Shown here piece by piece: positions 44,601 to 56,170 of a stretch of DNA of 64,000 nt (the stretch's first letter is position 1; each line of letters starts with the position of its first letter). The translations under genes and the position numbers were made by a program. Source of the DNA: Membranipora membranacea (lineage: Eukaryota; Bryozoa; Gymnolaemata; Cheilostomatida; Membraniporidae); contig OU612073.1 in the NCBI GenBank assembly GCA_914767715.1, positions 20,770,001 to 20,834,000 on the forward strand. The letters are read 5' to 3'. The notes beneath the pieces were generated by a model. It was not told the origin of the DNA, did not search any database, and saw only the letters and a list, made by a program, of their open reading frames with translations.

Positions 44601-46900
44601 TAATTGGCGACACAAAAAGTCAAGCTATAGCTCGCTCAATTATCAGCAAAGAAGTGGAGTCTAACCAGATCAGTACACCTTATCAGGTAGGCAACACTTA
44701 GATTAATATCCAGATTTGCCTGTACTTGGGACAATCCTGTAATGTTTACTTGCTGTTTGGAGGGAGAGCAACTCTGAATGCAGACAAGCTGGGTCAAATC
44801 CGAACTAGTCTCCTTGACCTCATGATCACCATTATTTTACTCATTTTTGTTCTTGTGCAAGACAAGTTGTACTTTATCTGTCCTCTCAAAATACTGTGTA
44901 AGAAATAAATGTTTTTATTTATTGATCAAATGTTGCTACTATACAGTGACAGTGATCATCTCTAATCACTAGCACCTTAGATTCTCTGGCTCAACCACTC
45001 CCCACACTTATCAAATACCAAGAGATTATCTTGTTTGTAAGTATAGCTCTCAATAAGTAATCTATATATTCTCTATATAATATAATGTTTAGGTGGCTGA
45101 TCTGGATGCAGAGCTGATGGCCAAGGAGCTACATGCTGTTGTCGAGCCAATGCAAAAGTGAGTCTCTCTTGTAAATGTTGTGTGCTGTAATACATTAACT
45201 TGTCCTCTGTTTAAATACCAGACTAAAAGTTTATTGAGTAGTTTGTGTGTTCAAATTTTCCTGCATTTTTCTTGATCCCGTTTGCCCGGCCATGGTGGCA
45301 TACCAGTACAACGAAAGCGACTCACAAAGCAGATGACTCAAACTTGATTAATGTCATACTCAGGATGTCGTCTGCTTAGATTTATCTACTCCTGGTGCCT
45401 GTACAAACAGACTTGAGCTTTGTTTGTAATAAATTTCTTTTCTTGATTTTGTAGATATTTCAGTAATAAGCCCGGATCATACTACAGCGATTCTCTATTC
45501 TTCCTCTCCATAGCCATTCATAGGGTAATGCCTGACAGTTTGGACAAAGTCGTCATGCTTGATGCTGATCTAAAATTCAAATCTGATATTATCAACCTAT
45601 ACAATCTATTCGAAGACTTCTCAGATGAAGCCATACTTGGTATGGATTTTGTGATAAACTGTTTTCACACATGTTTAACAGCAATATTACCATCATTATA
45701 TACTCATTTTAGCTTGTCTTATGCCACACATTTTATGGATGCAGCTGTAAGGACCAATTCGCTGCTTGGAAGCATCACAATTATTTAAGGAGTTTGCGAT
45801 AGTCTAATTCCATGAATGTTTATTCGTTGTTTCTATATCTTTTTAGAATCTGAGTTGTGCTCTCATTGTCAATGAGAAAACACAACTACTGATATTGTTT
45901 TATATATTCAATCATTTCCTAGGAGATGTCTGATCATTCACTTGTTTTTCAGGTATAGCCCGAGAAAATCAACCAGTGTACAGACACTCTTTCTCCAGAT
46001 ATAGGTCACAAAATAAAGGTACTAGGGTGGGAGATCCCCCTCCTGAAGGCCTCACCGGTTTTAACAGGTATGTAATGTATACCAGTCACGCTGAATAATT
46101 TTTGTCTGTGTTTGCAAATGATGTCTGCTACCCTGAACCAATTGATTTTGAATCACGATGTTAATATCAACATTTTATGAGGCTGCATTAATAGACCAAA
46201 TTCGTGATTGATGACCAAGCAGTCAGTGTTCACCGGTCAAGTGACCTTCACATTTCAAATGACAAGACTTAACACAACATAATCAACAGTAATTAATATG
46301 GCCAGTCTATGCCATGGTTGCCAGAAGATGGATTATTGGTGATTCTAAAGTTTGATACATTGTGTGATGAGTTGTATGATTTTATTTCTCAATCACCCCT
46401 TTGAGATAATAAAGGTACATAACATTATAAATCTGTTCGAATCTGGGAATCAAATTATATTCTATATTGGTGCTAGTGGCTAATATATCAAACTTTGAGA
46501 TAGTATGTTAAGCTCTGAGTTTTTCAGATATTAAGAATTAACAGTTGTTTTTAGTGACTGAACACATATACATTTTTCTAACTGTAGTGGAGTTTTGCTG
46601 CTAAATCTGAAAGCTATGAGATCCTCACAACTGTATAACTCATTGATCAACGTAGAAACTCTCATTACATTGACTGAAAAATATCACTTCAAGGGTCACC
46701 TTGGTGACCAGGATTTCTTCACATTGATATCTATGGAATATGAGAAGCTCTTCTATATACTACCATGTGGTTGGAATAGACAGTTATGTGTCTGGTGGAG
46801 AGATCATGGGTATGAGTCGGAGTTTAGCCAGTATTATGACTGCAATGAGCCAACTCATATCTACCACGGTAATTGTAATACCCCTATCCCTCAGGATTAA
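41653..46900 (+). CDS. XXYLT1: Xyloside xylosyltransferase 1
   Basis: Eight exons join in frame: 41653-41719, 43513-43620, 44049-44118, 44548-44686, 45093-45157, 45455-45639, 45953-46067 and 46588-46900 (stop TAA). The product is 353 residues, somewhat shorter than the human enzyme. The N-terminal MMFVPILFTALLLIHPAL is a signal-anchor or signal peptide. The GT8-type catalytic core has the metal-binding DxD in KVVMLDADLKF (Asp186, Asp188). The C-terminus THIYHGNCNTPIPQD is diagnostic of the family. XXYLT1 adds the second, alpha-1,3-linked xylose to xylose-glucose on EGF repeats of Notch-like proteins, in the ER. An acceptor-like AG at 41617-41618 would allow an upstream exon and a longer, type II N-terminus, so the start is the least certain point. 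Intron 1 hosts a hAT-like element. Confidence 0.94.
41813..43193. mobile_element. hAT-like foldback element (1.38 kb)
   Basis: The termini are cagacctgggtc (41813) and gacccaggtctg (ending 43193). They are flanked by taattttg (41805-41812) and ttattttg (43194-43201), an 8-bp duplication with one mismatch, as in hAT elements. Both subterminal regions are packed with aagtcaagtc-type repeats in opposite orientation. The interior has a gatgat microsatellite near 42716 and no transposase, so it is non-autonomous. It lies in XXYLT1 intron 1. Confidence 0.85.
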
Positions 46901-47725
46901 ATCAACAAGGGGGATTCAAATTATATCCATATGAAGAATGGCAGTATCAATATTGAAGAAAAAGTCTAAAACAGGATACTTATTTCGATACTGGCATGAA
47001 TTCAGAATAGTATCTGTACCTAGTCAGCACTTCAATCGGACAACTATCAACACTATCCTGTTTATGCTAGATATTTTTGTATACAGATGTCCTAAGTATG
47101 ATTCTATCCATGCAAGTATTACGTATTAGCCATGGGCTGAATCTACAATTTATTTTTTGAGGCAATGCTCATGTTTATATATGTTAAATTTCAATAATTT
47201 CCTCTCTGTCCCTTGTTGTTTTCCCATACCAATGTGATTTTTTATCAAAATAATAGTTGCACCGTCCATCAGACTCTCAAAGCTTTCCAATGTATACAAC
47301 TTATTACCTTTGTATAATATGATTCATTGTAATATCATTCAAAATTCTGCTGCGGACATAATGGCACATTCTACTGGCCACATGGTCAGAACTAAAATGC
47401 CAAAAAATATTGTCAGATGATGCAAGACCAGTTGGCTTACATTATTTCTGGTTTTTCCTTGTAGGGCTCAAAATTACATAAACTGTTAAAGTTGTCTACT
47501 CTTGATACTAGCATGTAATCCAGACTTACACTTAGTGACTACCTAAACCGACCCCCAAACTGTTTGAACATGAGTCCAGTTTACCTTACTATGTCAAGGC
47601 AACAATAGATGTTCAAAAAGATTATTCAGATTATTAAGACATTCAGTTTCTGGCTTGTCAGACAAATAGCTTCCCATCTATGGTTTTGCTCTCAGTTGGT
47701 GTCCTGAAACTTCACAGGCCGAGTC
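46901..47725. other. Spacer between XXYLT1 and SPRTN
   Basis: Both genes read on the plus strand. Nothing coding can be supported. A short phrase, IIQNSAADIM (around 47335-47365), resembles the C-terminal region of LINE ORF2, but stops surround it. Confidence 0.4.
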
Positions 47726-50700
47726 ATGGCCACACAGGAGTCACTTGTTGCACCTGAGTGGGAGCTAATAGACCCAACACCTGATCCAATAGTCTTGTTT
47801 ATGCAATACAACACCAGGTTCTTCTGGGGAAAGCTGGATTCAGTTGTTGTGAGATGGAGTCCACAGATGACCTCGTATGTATCCTGTTTAGTTCATCCAC
47901 TTGTATTATTACTTTTTATGATGCCTGTTATTTCATGTATGTTGCCTGTTGGGAAAATATAATTGTTCCATATGGCAGAAATCACAGGTATTCGTGGCCA
48001 TGTTTGACTGCCCCCAAAGACCTGTTCAAGAGATGGTGCTCCCATAAAAAATGCTCTGCCATATGAAGAATATTATAATAATTATCATTGTAGGCACAAT
48101 TGTGACATTCGACTTTATTTCGCTTACATGACTCCCTCACTCAGGTTATGCTAGGTTGCAAGTACAATAAGTATCATAACATGTTAAACTGTTATTTTTT
48201 GTTGAATGACAGGTCCTGACTGGCCGAAGTTATGAAATCCTAGTTGATCAGCCGCCTTTTTCCTGTCATAATAAAGAACGTAAAGTAAACATTCAGAAAA
48301 ACATTCTTGGACTCAGTTGTTTTTAAAATTGTTCTAGAGTGTAAGCGAGTTGGCAAGTTTCAGTTGTCATAAGAAATTATCCAAAGATAATTTGTCTTGC
48401 TGTCACTCCATTGGAAATAACTTCACTTGATTTCAGATGCGCTGGTGTTTGCTGTTACGAAGGTAGGGGAGGCTTATGTTCAATTAGACTGAGTAAACCT
48501 CTGCTCACACTGAGGCCTAGAAAGGACCTGGTGGAGACCCTTCTTCATGAGATGATCCACGCCTATCTGTTTGTCACTCAGAATAATCGTGACAGGGACG
48601 GACATGGCCCTGAATTCCAGAAGCACATGCACCGCATCAATCATGAGGCAAAGACTAAAATCTCAGTAAGTAGACCAAGATGATCTCATCTGTTACTTGC
48701 CAGCTGAAAAAAAAAGGCCACAATTCTTTCCTCATGTAACAAAGAGCTTCCCTCATGTAATGTAGAGCTTTACGCTGATTCTGACCCAATTCTTCTAGCG
48801 AGGGGTACTTGACTTTACCAAAATTATAGTCCGAAAATTTATTCTCATCATTGATATCAGGCTTTCAGGCTGATGTTTCATGACAGTGATGCCTAACTAA
48901 TGCTGGGTTGATGTGTATTTTGAACAGATTTACCACAGCTTCCATGATGAGGTACATCATTATCAGACACATATATGGAAGTGTGATGGGCCTTGTAAGG
49001 ACCGAAAACCGTACTTTGGTTTTTTGAGAAGAGCAAAGAACCGCGCACCTGGACCAAATGACTTCTGTAAGCTGTATCCTGTACCTCTTTTAATGACTTG
49101 CTTATATAAAATTATTCATAAGAACTTCTGGCCCTTCTTTGCTACCTCCATTTGAAGATTTGATTTTTACTTTATAGGAAATGTTTGCGGCAGTGTGTGA
49201 TTACATGCTGAGTGTAGCTTTTTCTGTAATAATATTCGTGAATTATTATGTTGATTAGGGTGGAAGGAGCATCAATCTAAATGTGGAGGAACTTATCACA
49301 AGATAAGTGAACCAGAAGAGTTCACTCGTAAGCAGCAACAGAAAAGTGAGTTCCTTGTGGCAATATAAATGTGAAACTATTTGAAAAAGTTTTAATTATA
49401 AAGAGTATTTCACCAACCAACGGCTTTTGGACACTGCTCTGTTGTGTTTTGGGTAATCAATGTCGGCTTTATAATGATGCTGCTGAGTCAAATATATGGC
49501 TAGGCTTGTCAAACCTGCGGAGATTAAATACACTCATTCAGATCTTATCAGTTCACTTGCTAACATTCTTGAAAATATAAAATTATCTGTGCTCAGAGAA
49601 GCGAGAAGAAGAGAAGGCTATAAAGGAAGAAAAGAAGAAAAAAGGGGAGATAACAAGTTTTTTTGATAAAAACAATGTGAGCAAGAAACCAACCTCCAAC
49701 ACAGTGAGTACATTGCGGATATCGCTATCTTCCTATCAAATATTACACTAAACTATTGTGACATGGTATTTGTGTGAGAAGTATACCTTGAAAAACAAAT
49801 AAATTTGAATTGATGAGAAATACAGATTTACAGATTTATTTATAATCCACTGTTGAAATACCCTGAAGTATTAAATAAAACAGTTGGTGAGCTCTGGTAA
49901 AAAATAAAATTGGATATCATAAAAATTTTGTAGCACCATCAAGGAAAAAAAGATTTTCTGCGTTTTTGCAGTATTCGCCTTGACTAAAAAATTGTCCTTC
50001 AGTCGACTCGAATGTCTATACAGTGACGACTGCCTCTCATGGACTGACATGTGGAGCCTATGCCTGCAGTTGCTGGCTATCTTGATAAAATGATTCTGAT
50101 AAAGTGATTCACTAAAAAGTCTTAATTCAAGAATGGCTAGTGCTGATAGTCTTCAGAATAATCCTCTATGTGGGGTAAAATAACTCTAGTACACAATTTC
50201 TGAAATCGTTCCAAAGATTTCAGCTGAATGTCAGTTAACATGGGAAAAAAAGCAGGAATACAATAAGTAAGGATTGATCGTATGTTGGCAACATAAAAAA
50301 GCACAAGTTTGTTACAAGACATACCAAAATGTTTCAGCTGTAGTAGACTAAAACTTCTTTTGGGCTTTATCAAGCACATAGTCGATATGGGTATGAATAT
50401 TCAAATACTGATCTATGATAACTCCCAAAAATTTTCAACTGGTAACCATCTCCACTGGGGAGAAAACGTTGGAGGTTTGCTATTCCAGCCTAAAGTTAGC
50501 ATCATACTCTTAGTTTTATCTAGATTGAGCGTCATCTTATGCTCACTGCTCCACAGTCTACCATAGGTTGTAGATTATCATCTTTGGAGCAGGCGACAGG
50601 TGTTGAACAGGTTATGTCGTCGGCGTACATGGTTAGACAGTTAGCTGATGGAGGACTGTAGGAGTTGATAAAAGCCAACCAGAACTTTGGCCCTGAGAGT

Positions 50701-53700
50701 ATCCCCTGTGGAACCCCTACGTGTATCGGTATATAGTCTGAAGTTGCAGATTTTGTCCTAACGCATTGCTGTCTTCTGGACATGAAATTTAGAGAAAGTC
50801 TCAATATGTCAGGAGTCACACCGATATCTTGTAGGGCTTCAGCAAGTTTTGATGGTTGTAATGAATCGAAAGCCTTGCTGAAGTCTGTAAAAAGGACCTC
50901 AACAGCGTTGACATCCTTTTTGTCGAGCATACTGGTCCAGTGGTCTAGTGTATATATCAGAGCATCTGTTGTGCTTACTCCTGGTTGGTATGCAAATTGT
51001 CCGCAACTGATGGATGGTATAACCTGCTTGCGGTACTCATGCATGAAGAACTGTTCTGCTACTTTGCCACAGTGGTATAGTAGGCTGATGGGGCGGAAAT
51101 CCTTACATTTCTGGGGTGTTGGCACTTTTGAGATAAGAACTACCTCCGCCATCTTCCAAATTTCTGGGTACTGCTTCTGTTTGAACATGGCGTTTATAAT
51201 ATCTGTCATAGGTTCGCTTATGAAATCAGCAAACTCCCGGCTGATCCAAGGCGGAAAATCAGCAGAGTTAAAAGATTTATTTGTTTCTATCTTTGACAGT
51301 GATGATCTAACCTGCCCTATATGTACTGTGACATTTAAGGTTCCATCTGGGATCGTGTTATCAATATTCTGTAGCTCACCTCCAAATAGCCTTTCAATGA
51401 CTGCTGCGTTTATGTACTGTACAGACAACTGCGTGAAACTGATATGGTTTAAATATTGCAGCTGCTCTGTTTTAGAAATCTGGCCAGGCAACGACAACGA
51501 AGCCTTCCACATCCACCAAACCCAGTTTGAGCAATGCTATCCCCGACAAGAAGAAGCAAGTGTTTACAGGTGTAAATGTGCTAGGAGGAAACTCTGTTAC
51601 TACTCAAAATAATACCAAACCTCATCAGGCTAACCCACCAGTCAGTAATATTTTGAATGTAGTTATGCCAAAATCTTTAAATATCCTAAATGTTTTCTTA
51701 TTTGTTATATTATGTTATATTTGTATATGGCTCCACGTATTGTTGAAGAACAATTACTGTTGTAAAGCATATGCACTGTATATTTCTTCAATGTGGATAT
51801 CATATATATCATTTTTCTACGATGGATGTTGTTTTTTGAGCAGGTTAGGAGGATTCCAGGTTTTGGTGATATTCCTGTACGGGTGCCTGCTGCTCAACCC
51901 AACATATCAGACTTCTTCTCTAAGTCTACCATTACTAACAGTAAATCATCAACAGTCACTAAACCTGAACAAGGTAACTCTAATGATACGGGATATGATA
52001 CATCCCCTTCATCACCAGAGGACGTATTTGCCATAAGTTCTCAGTCTACAGATAATCATGAATCAGACAGTCGAGTCAAGGTAGAAGTTTTCTCTCCAGG
52101 TGCTAAGTCGAATTCTTCTAATGGAAACATGAACAAAGATACAGCATCATCTCTCTCTGGGAATCATAGACCAGGCTCAACATCCAAATCAACAGACATC
52201 AAAGGCAAAAATAGCAAACCTGTCATCCCATTGACTAACGGATTAGGTAACAGCATTTTGGCTCAAACTAGTGCATATGTACTCTGTGATTCTGATGAGG
52301 ATATGCCTTTAGTGAGAACTCCCGACATACTCAGGACTAGTGTCGGGGAATCTAGTCAATCTGAGGGTTCTGGAAAAAGGAAAAGACCACAACCTAAAAC
52401 TGAGAAAGATGGTAAGACGTTGCATTATGCGCACCAAGACAGGATTTATCCTGGTATGAAATGGTCTGCTCCATATTTACTTTAATACATGGTGTTTTTT
52501 TGGATATTTCCTGTCCCAAAAACTGTTCTAAGTAATGAAAGGCCTTCTGACCCAGTCAGAATCGGTCACTCGGTATTGTGTTTCTATATTCAAACAAGCC
52601 TTATGGATTAGGTGCATGCCTGAACAATAGTATGATCTCTGTGGTATTGCCAGGAAGGAGTGGTGCGCGGAGGGGAAATTTGGTTCATCAATCATTAAGT
52701 TACGCTGTTAGATTACCTATTTTGACAGCAGTGGTGGTGAGCCTTTCAGACTCCGACGATGAATTAGATGCTTTGTTGGCAGAAGCTAGGAGAAAGAAAT
52801 CTCGTCCTGTCAGTGTAGTGAAGAGACCTATTAGTATTGATGTTGAAAGCTCAGGTATTGTCACCTTTTTGTATAGGCTCTAACAGACAAGTTTGAGTTA
52901 TATACCCCATCGTGATACATATGTTCATAACAACTAACACACTGTTTACTGACAATAACAAGAGACCATTATGATAGTTGGTCAGTTGGGGACTCCTTAA
53001 AACTTAAAATTCAGTAGGTACAACTTCGTGGTAGATATGCCATGATGGCAGCTTCATACTAGTCATCTTGATATCATCAATAAAAAGTTGAAATTGCTAA
53101 GGTAGACCTTGACACGCGTACATATATCATATGAATAGTTATTTGTTACCATCTCAGATCATTCATCTACCTCAAGATCAGTCCCTGCTAATAATCAGAT
53201 ACCTCAGCCTACTCAGACTGATATAGATCAATCACAGTGTCCTATATGTGGTCTGTCTATGCCTCCTGAAGTCTTACCTTATCACGCTGACGAGTGCTTA
53301 TCGGCTGTCGGAGGAGAAAATACTCAGGATGTTATTGTGAGTAATAATTTACAATTTCCCCTTTGTAACAGAGTAGGATATTGGGCATGGTTATGTTTTC
53401 ATGATAACACAAAGATGCCGTCAGTCCACTAAGGTCATGTTCAGACCTAGATTGAACAAGTGGGTGGGAAGGATAGACCGATGATTAATCTAATCTAATC
53501 TTAAGTTTAATGTCCCATCATGGAACTAATGAGAGAGTCATGCATATAAAATTGGACGATTTCCATCCTTCCTACCAGTACAATTGTTCACTTTGTCTCC
53601 TTGAAAATGTCAGTAAAGTTTACTCTGACACACTATTCTAGATAGACCCTGTTTCTGCCAAATCCACAATGGTGTACATTATTAATATAAGCATTATCAG

Positions 53701-54311
53701 TTACAACTAAGCAGTCTGGCACTGTTGAATCTAAATAATTTTGATGACAGTTTGGTAAAGCTGAAGCCTAGAGTAATTATAGTCACTTAGAAACACCGAT
53801 ATATAAAATCATATTATATATTATAATATAATATGTTTTATTATATGTACTATTATATTATTATATTAATTTCAATGCTTAGAACGAACTGGAGACCTGC
53901 TGACTTGCATGTCTTACTTTCCAATCTTCGATGGCATTATTTCCACCATATAGTAACCAGCCCCTATGGTGATCAGAGGTGTCACAGGAAATACGCAGCC
54001 TCTTTTTATGCAGTGCGGCCCTTTGTGATAAATTAGTATCTCAATATCTATGTATATTTCAATACAAACCTTGCTTTGTATCAAGATCATTAAAAGCTTA
54101 GCAGATAGGAAATCTGATATTTTCAAACAGGAAATGTTTACTGTGTATGAAGTCTACCCTCCCATTCACCAAAGAAGATTATGTTTTGTAGGTCATAAAC
54201 GACCCAGCATTAGTCAGGAGTGCCGGACTTGTCTCATGCCCCATATGTTGTACAAATCTAACAATGGATAGAATTAATCAGCACATAGATAGTGGTTGTT
54301 CTCTCAGGTAG
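47726..54311 (+). CDS. SPRTN: SprT-like metalloprotease Spartan
   Basis: Ten exons join in frame: 47726-47874, 48437-48665, 48928-49066, 49259-49345, 49597-49703, 51476-51640, 51844-52411, 52729-52854, 53158-53336 and 54192-54311 (stop TAG). The product is about 622 residues. The SprT domain has LLHEMIHAYLF (His87, Glu88, His91) and third ligand His106 in RDGHGPEF. The zinc-binding subdomain has CDGPC and SKCGGTY. A p97-binding SHP box follows (FTGVNVLG, 267-274), then a PCNA-binding PIP box (QPNISDFF, 310-317). Two C-terminal UBZ-type fingers are CPICGLSMPP...YHADEC (551-570) and CPICCTNLT...QHIDSGC (599-619). Spartan cleaves DNA-protein crosslinks at replication forks. Exon 6 could instead begin at 51488, and its donor at 51641 is one of two in-frame choices. 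Intron 5 contains a LINE copy. Confidence 0.95.
50090..51475 (-). pseudogene. 5'-truncated LINE reverse transcriptase in SPRTN intron 5
   Basis: On the minus strand a long open frame (down to about 50532) shows reverse-transcriptase blocks: KDFRPISLLYHCGKVAE, GQFAYQPGVSTTDALI, EVLFTDFSKAFDSL, IHVGVPQGILSGPKF and TMYADDIT (YADD active site). The thumb/C-terminal part continues in another frame to about 50137 (ANIRSILTYCIPAFF, then KSLERFQKLCTRVI). There is no endonuclease domain. The RT frame is nearly intact, so the insertion may be fairly young. It is a different lineage from the LINE at 37372-38890. Its 5' edge touches the acceptor of SPRTN exon 6. Confidence 0.85.
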
Positions 54312-54622
54312 TAAGTTATACTGTGATCCTGTAAATGTTGTGTTGGAAAGTTGTGTGGGATTATGAACCATGGCAACTTATAGTATTACATGTGAATATG
54401 TTTTTCATTTTTAAGTAAATATGCAATTAGTTATCTTGAAGTCTGCCTGTGCTAAGATAATAAGTACGAATATTATATCTATTTCTTTCTCTTTTTATTC
54501 AATCGGGCTGGTTTAATATTTTTTGCCTACTGGTTGTTTTATTCTCTTATATATTATATAACTTTACACCTGCTGTCTGCAGGTTGAATATATAGTCAAA
54601 TAACATTTAATTTTTGTTCTAA

Positions 54623-54628
54623 AATAAA
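54623..54628 (+). terminator. Candidate poly(A) signal of SPRTN
   Basis: AATAAA lies 312 bases after the SPRTN stop codon, in an AT-rich context. Use is inferred from position only. Confidence 0.4.
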
Positions 54629-56020
54629 AAACATTGAAATTTATAGTTTATGTAAAAGATCTTAGGCCTATGGAATACCCTTATATTCAGTGCAGGTTAC
54701 AATCAGGTAATGCTCAATAGCACCTGGGTCGTTCAATATATACAAGATATTCGAAGGATGGTGGGTATTAATATTTTGTTTGTGTGGTTTGGAAACGGTC
54801 TTTGTAAGGGACATCTAGGCGGTTTCACTGCCTAATATCATATACAGGGATGCTTTTTCTAAAATAAAGCCTTTATCCCTTCAGAGCAGCGCACTTATTT
54901 GCAATGTTTGGATAGGTGAATATAACATGATTTTTACGATATAATGATTGAGGTGACATTAGTAAATTGAGGCCTTTTCCACAGATTTTTCAACTCGAAG
55001 ATCCTTTTGAACAGTTAATCACTCATTTTCATCAGCCAACCAACCAGCTTTATAAGGCGAATCACATAACAAAACCTCTAGTTGGTAAATGGCCAAAACA
55101 GTCTATTCTTGTGTAGAGCACCCTAACCATGGCTGTCCTGAAATTACAAGCACAATATTTTGGGTTTGGGCTCCTCTTGGATTTGTCTAGAAGTGTGAGG
55201 GAGAGTAGTATGTATTATATCATATTGATGTTGAAGGGTTGCTAGATTGCACGACTATTTCGATGAATGTTTGCAGGCTGATAAATCAATTTCTATACAA
55301 CAGTAGACCAGTTCGAATATATGTACATCACTTGAGTTTATTTCTCAAAATTATCAGTCCAAATATCATCAGCAAAAATCAAATTCATCACCTGAATTTC
55401 TGTTAAGGGTCAACACCGACCCACGACAACCCTGTCTATGAGCGACTTAGAAATAAAAAATAGCGTTTTAACAATTGTTAAGACTTGGATAATATGTAAG
55501 AAAATCTGAGACCAATATTTAATAATAGTTAAATAAAAAACATTTCAATGACAAAAACGAAAAGAAAAGATGAAAAATGTAATTGAGTCAACGATATGGT
55601 TGTTGGCAATTCTTGGTTTTTTTTTACGTTTTCATTATGTTATCATTCAAGATTGCGAGCAAATAAAGAATAATAATAATAACAGGTAGTATTGTTGGCT
55701 TGGTTTGGTAGACTATATCTTGAAAAACAATTTGGTTTCCAGTGATAAGATTTACCTATCACAAAAAGTATGAAGGAAGAATGCATAGTTTGAACAAGTA
55801 AGTGAAAAGGGACCGACTGCACGGAAGGCAGTAGTAATTACACAAAACCATAACTGGCATTGTTAGATGACTGCCAATACTAGGACATGTCTTATGTTGT
55901 TATTTCAGGGGGACTGTTGGAAATCCACAGTATTGCTTTGAGCACCTTTGAAATCCGCTTCAATTTACAGGAATTTAGATTTTTGTTACTTTTTATAATA
56001 ATACATATAAATACGAAGCC

Positions 56021-56026
56021 TTTATT
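56021..56026 (-). terminator. Candidate poly(A) signal of HDLBP
   Basis: TTTATT (AATAAA on the minus strand) lies 145 bases beyond the vigilin stop codon. Use is inferred from position only. Confidence 0.45.
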
Positions 56027-56170
56027 GCATAATTCACACGATAAGACATTCTTACAGAAACTCCACAGGCATCTGGGTAAAGGTTAAAGGGTCAAGTATA
56101 TTCAAGTTGGTCTCGTAGGTAATGGATATGGTGTTTATCTCTGGCCGATGAGTCAGGGGGTCGTGTAGTC

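Larger units (their letters stand above)
54312..56170. other. Spacer between convergent SPRTN and HDLBP
   Basis: This contains the two 3' UTRs. I see nothing coding and no structured repeat beyond a short (aat)n at about 55665-55680. Confidence 0.45.

Noticed and set aside
47260-47660. LINE C-terminal remnant (IIQNSAADIM...)
   Set aside because: Only one short phrase resembles LINE ORF2, and stops and frame changes are frequent. Too weak to annotate.
50782-51612. Plus-strand 276-codon open frame as a protein gene
   Set aside because: It is the antisense shadow of the LINE reverse-transcriptase frame.
53820-54126. Small open frames left of the last SPRTN exon
   Set aside because: They lie inside the last SPRTN intron and show no protein-like features.
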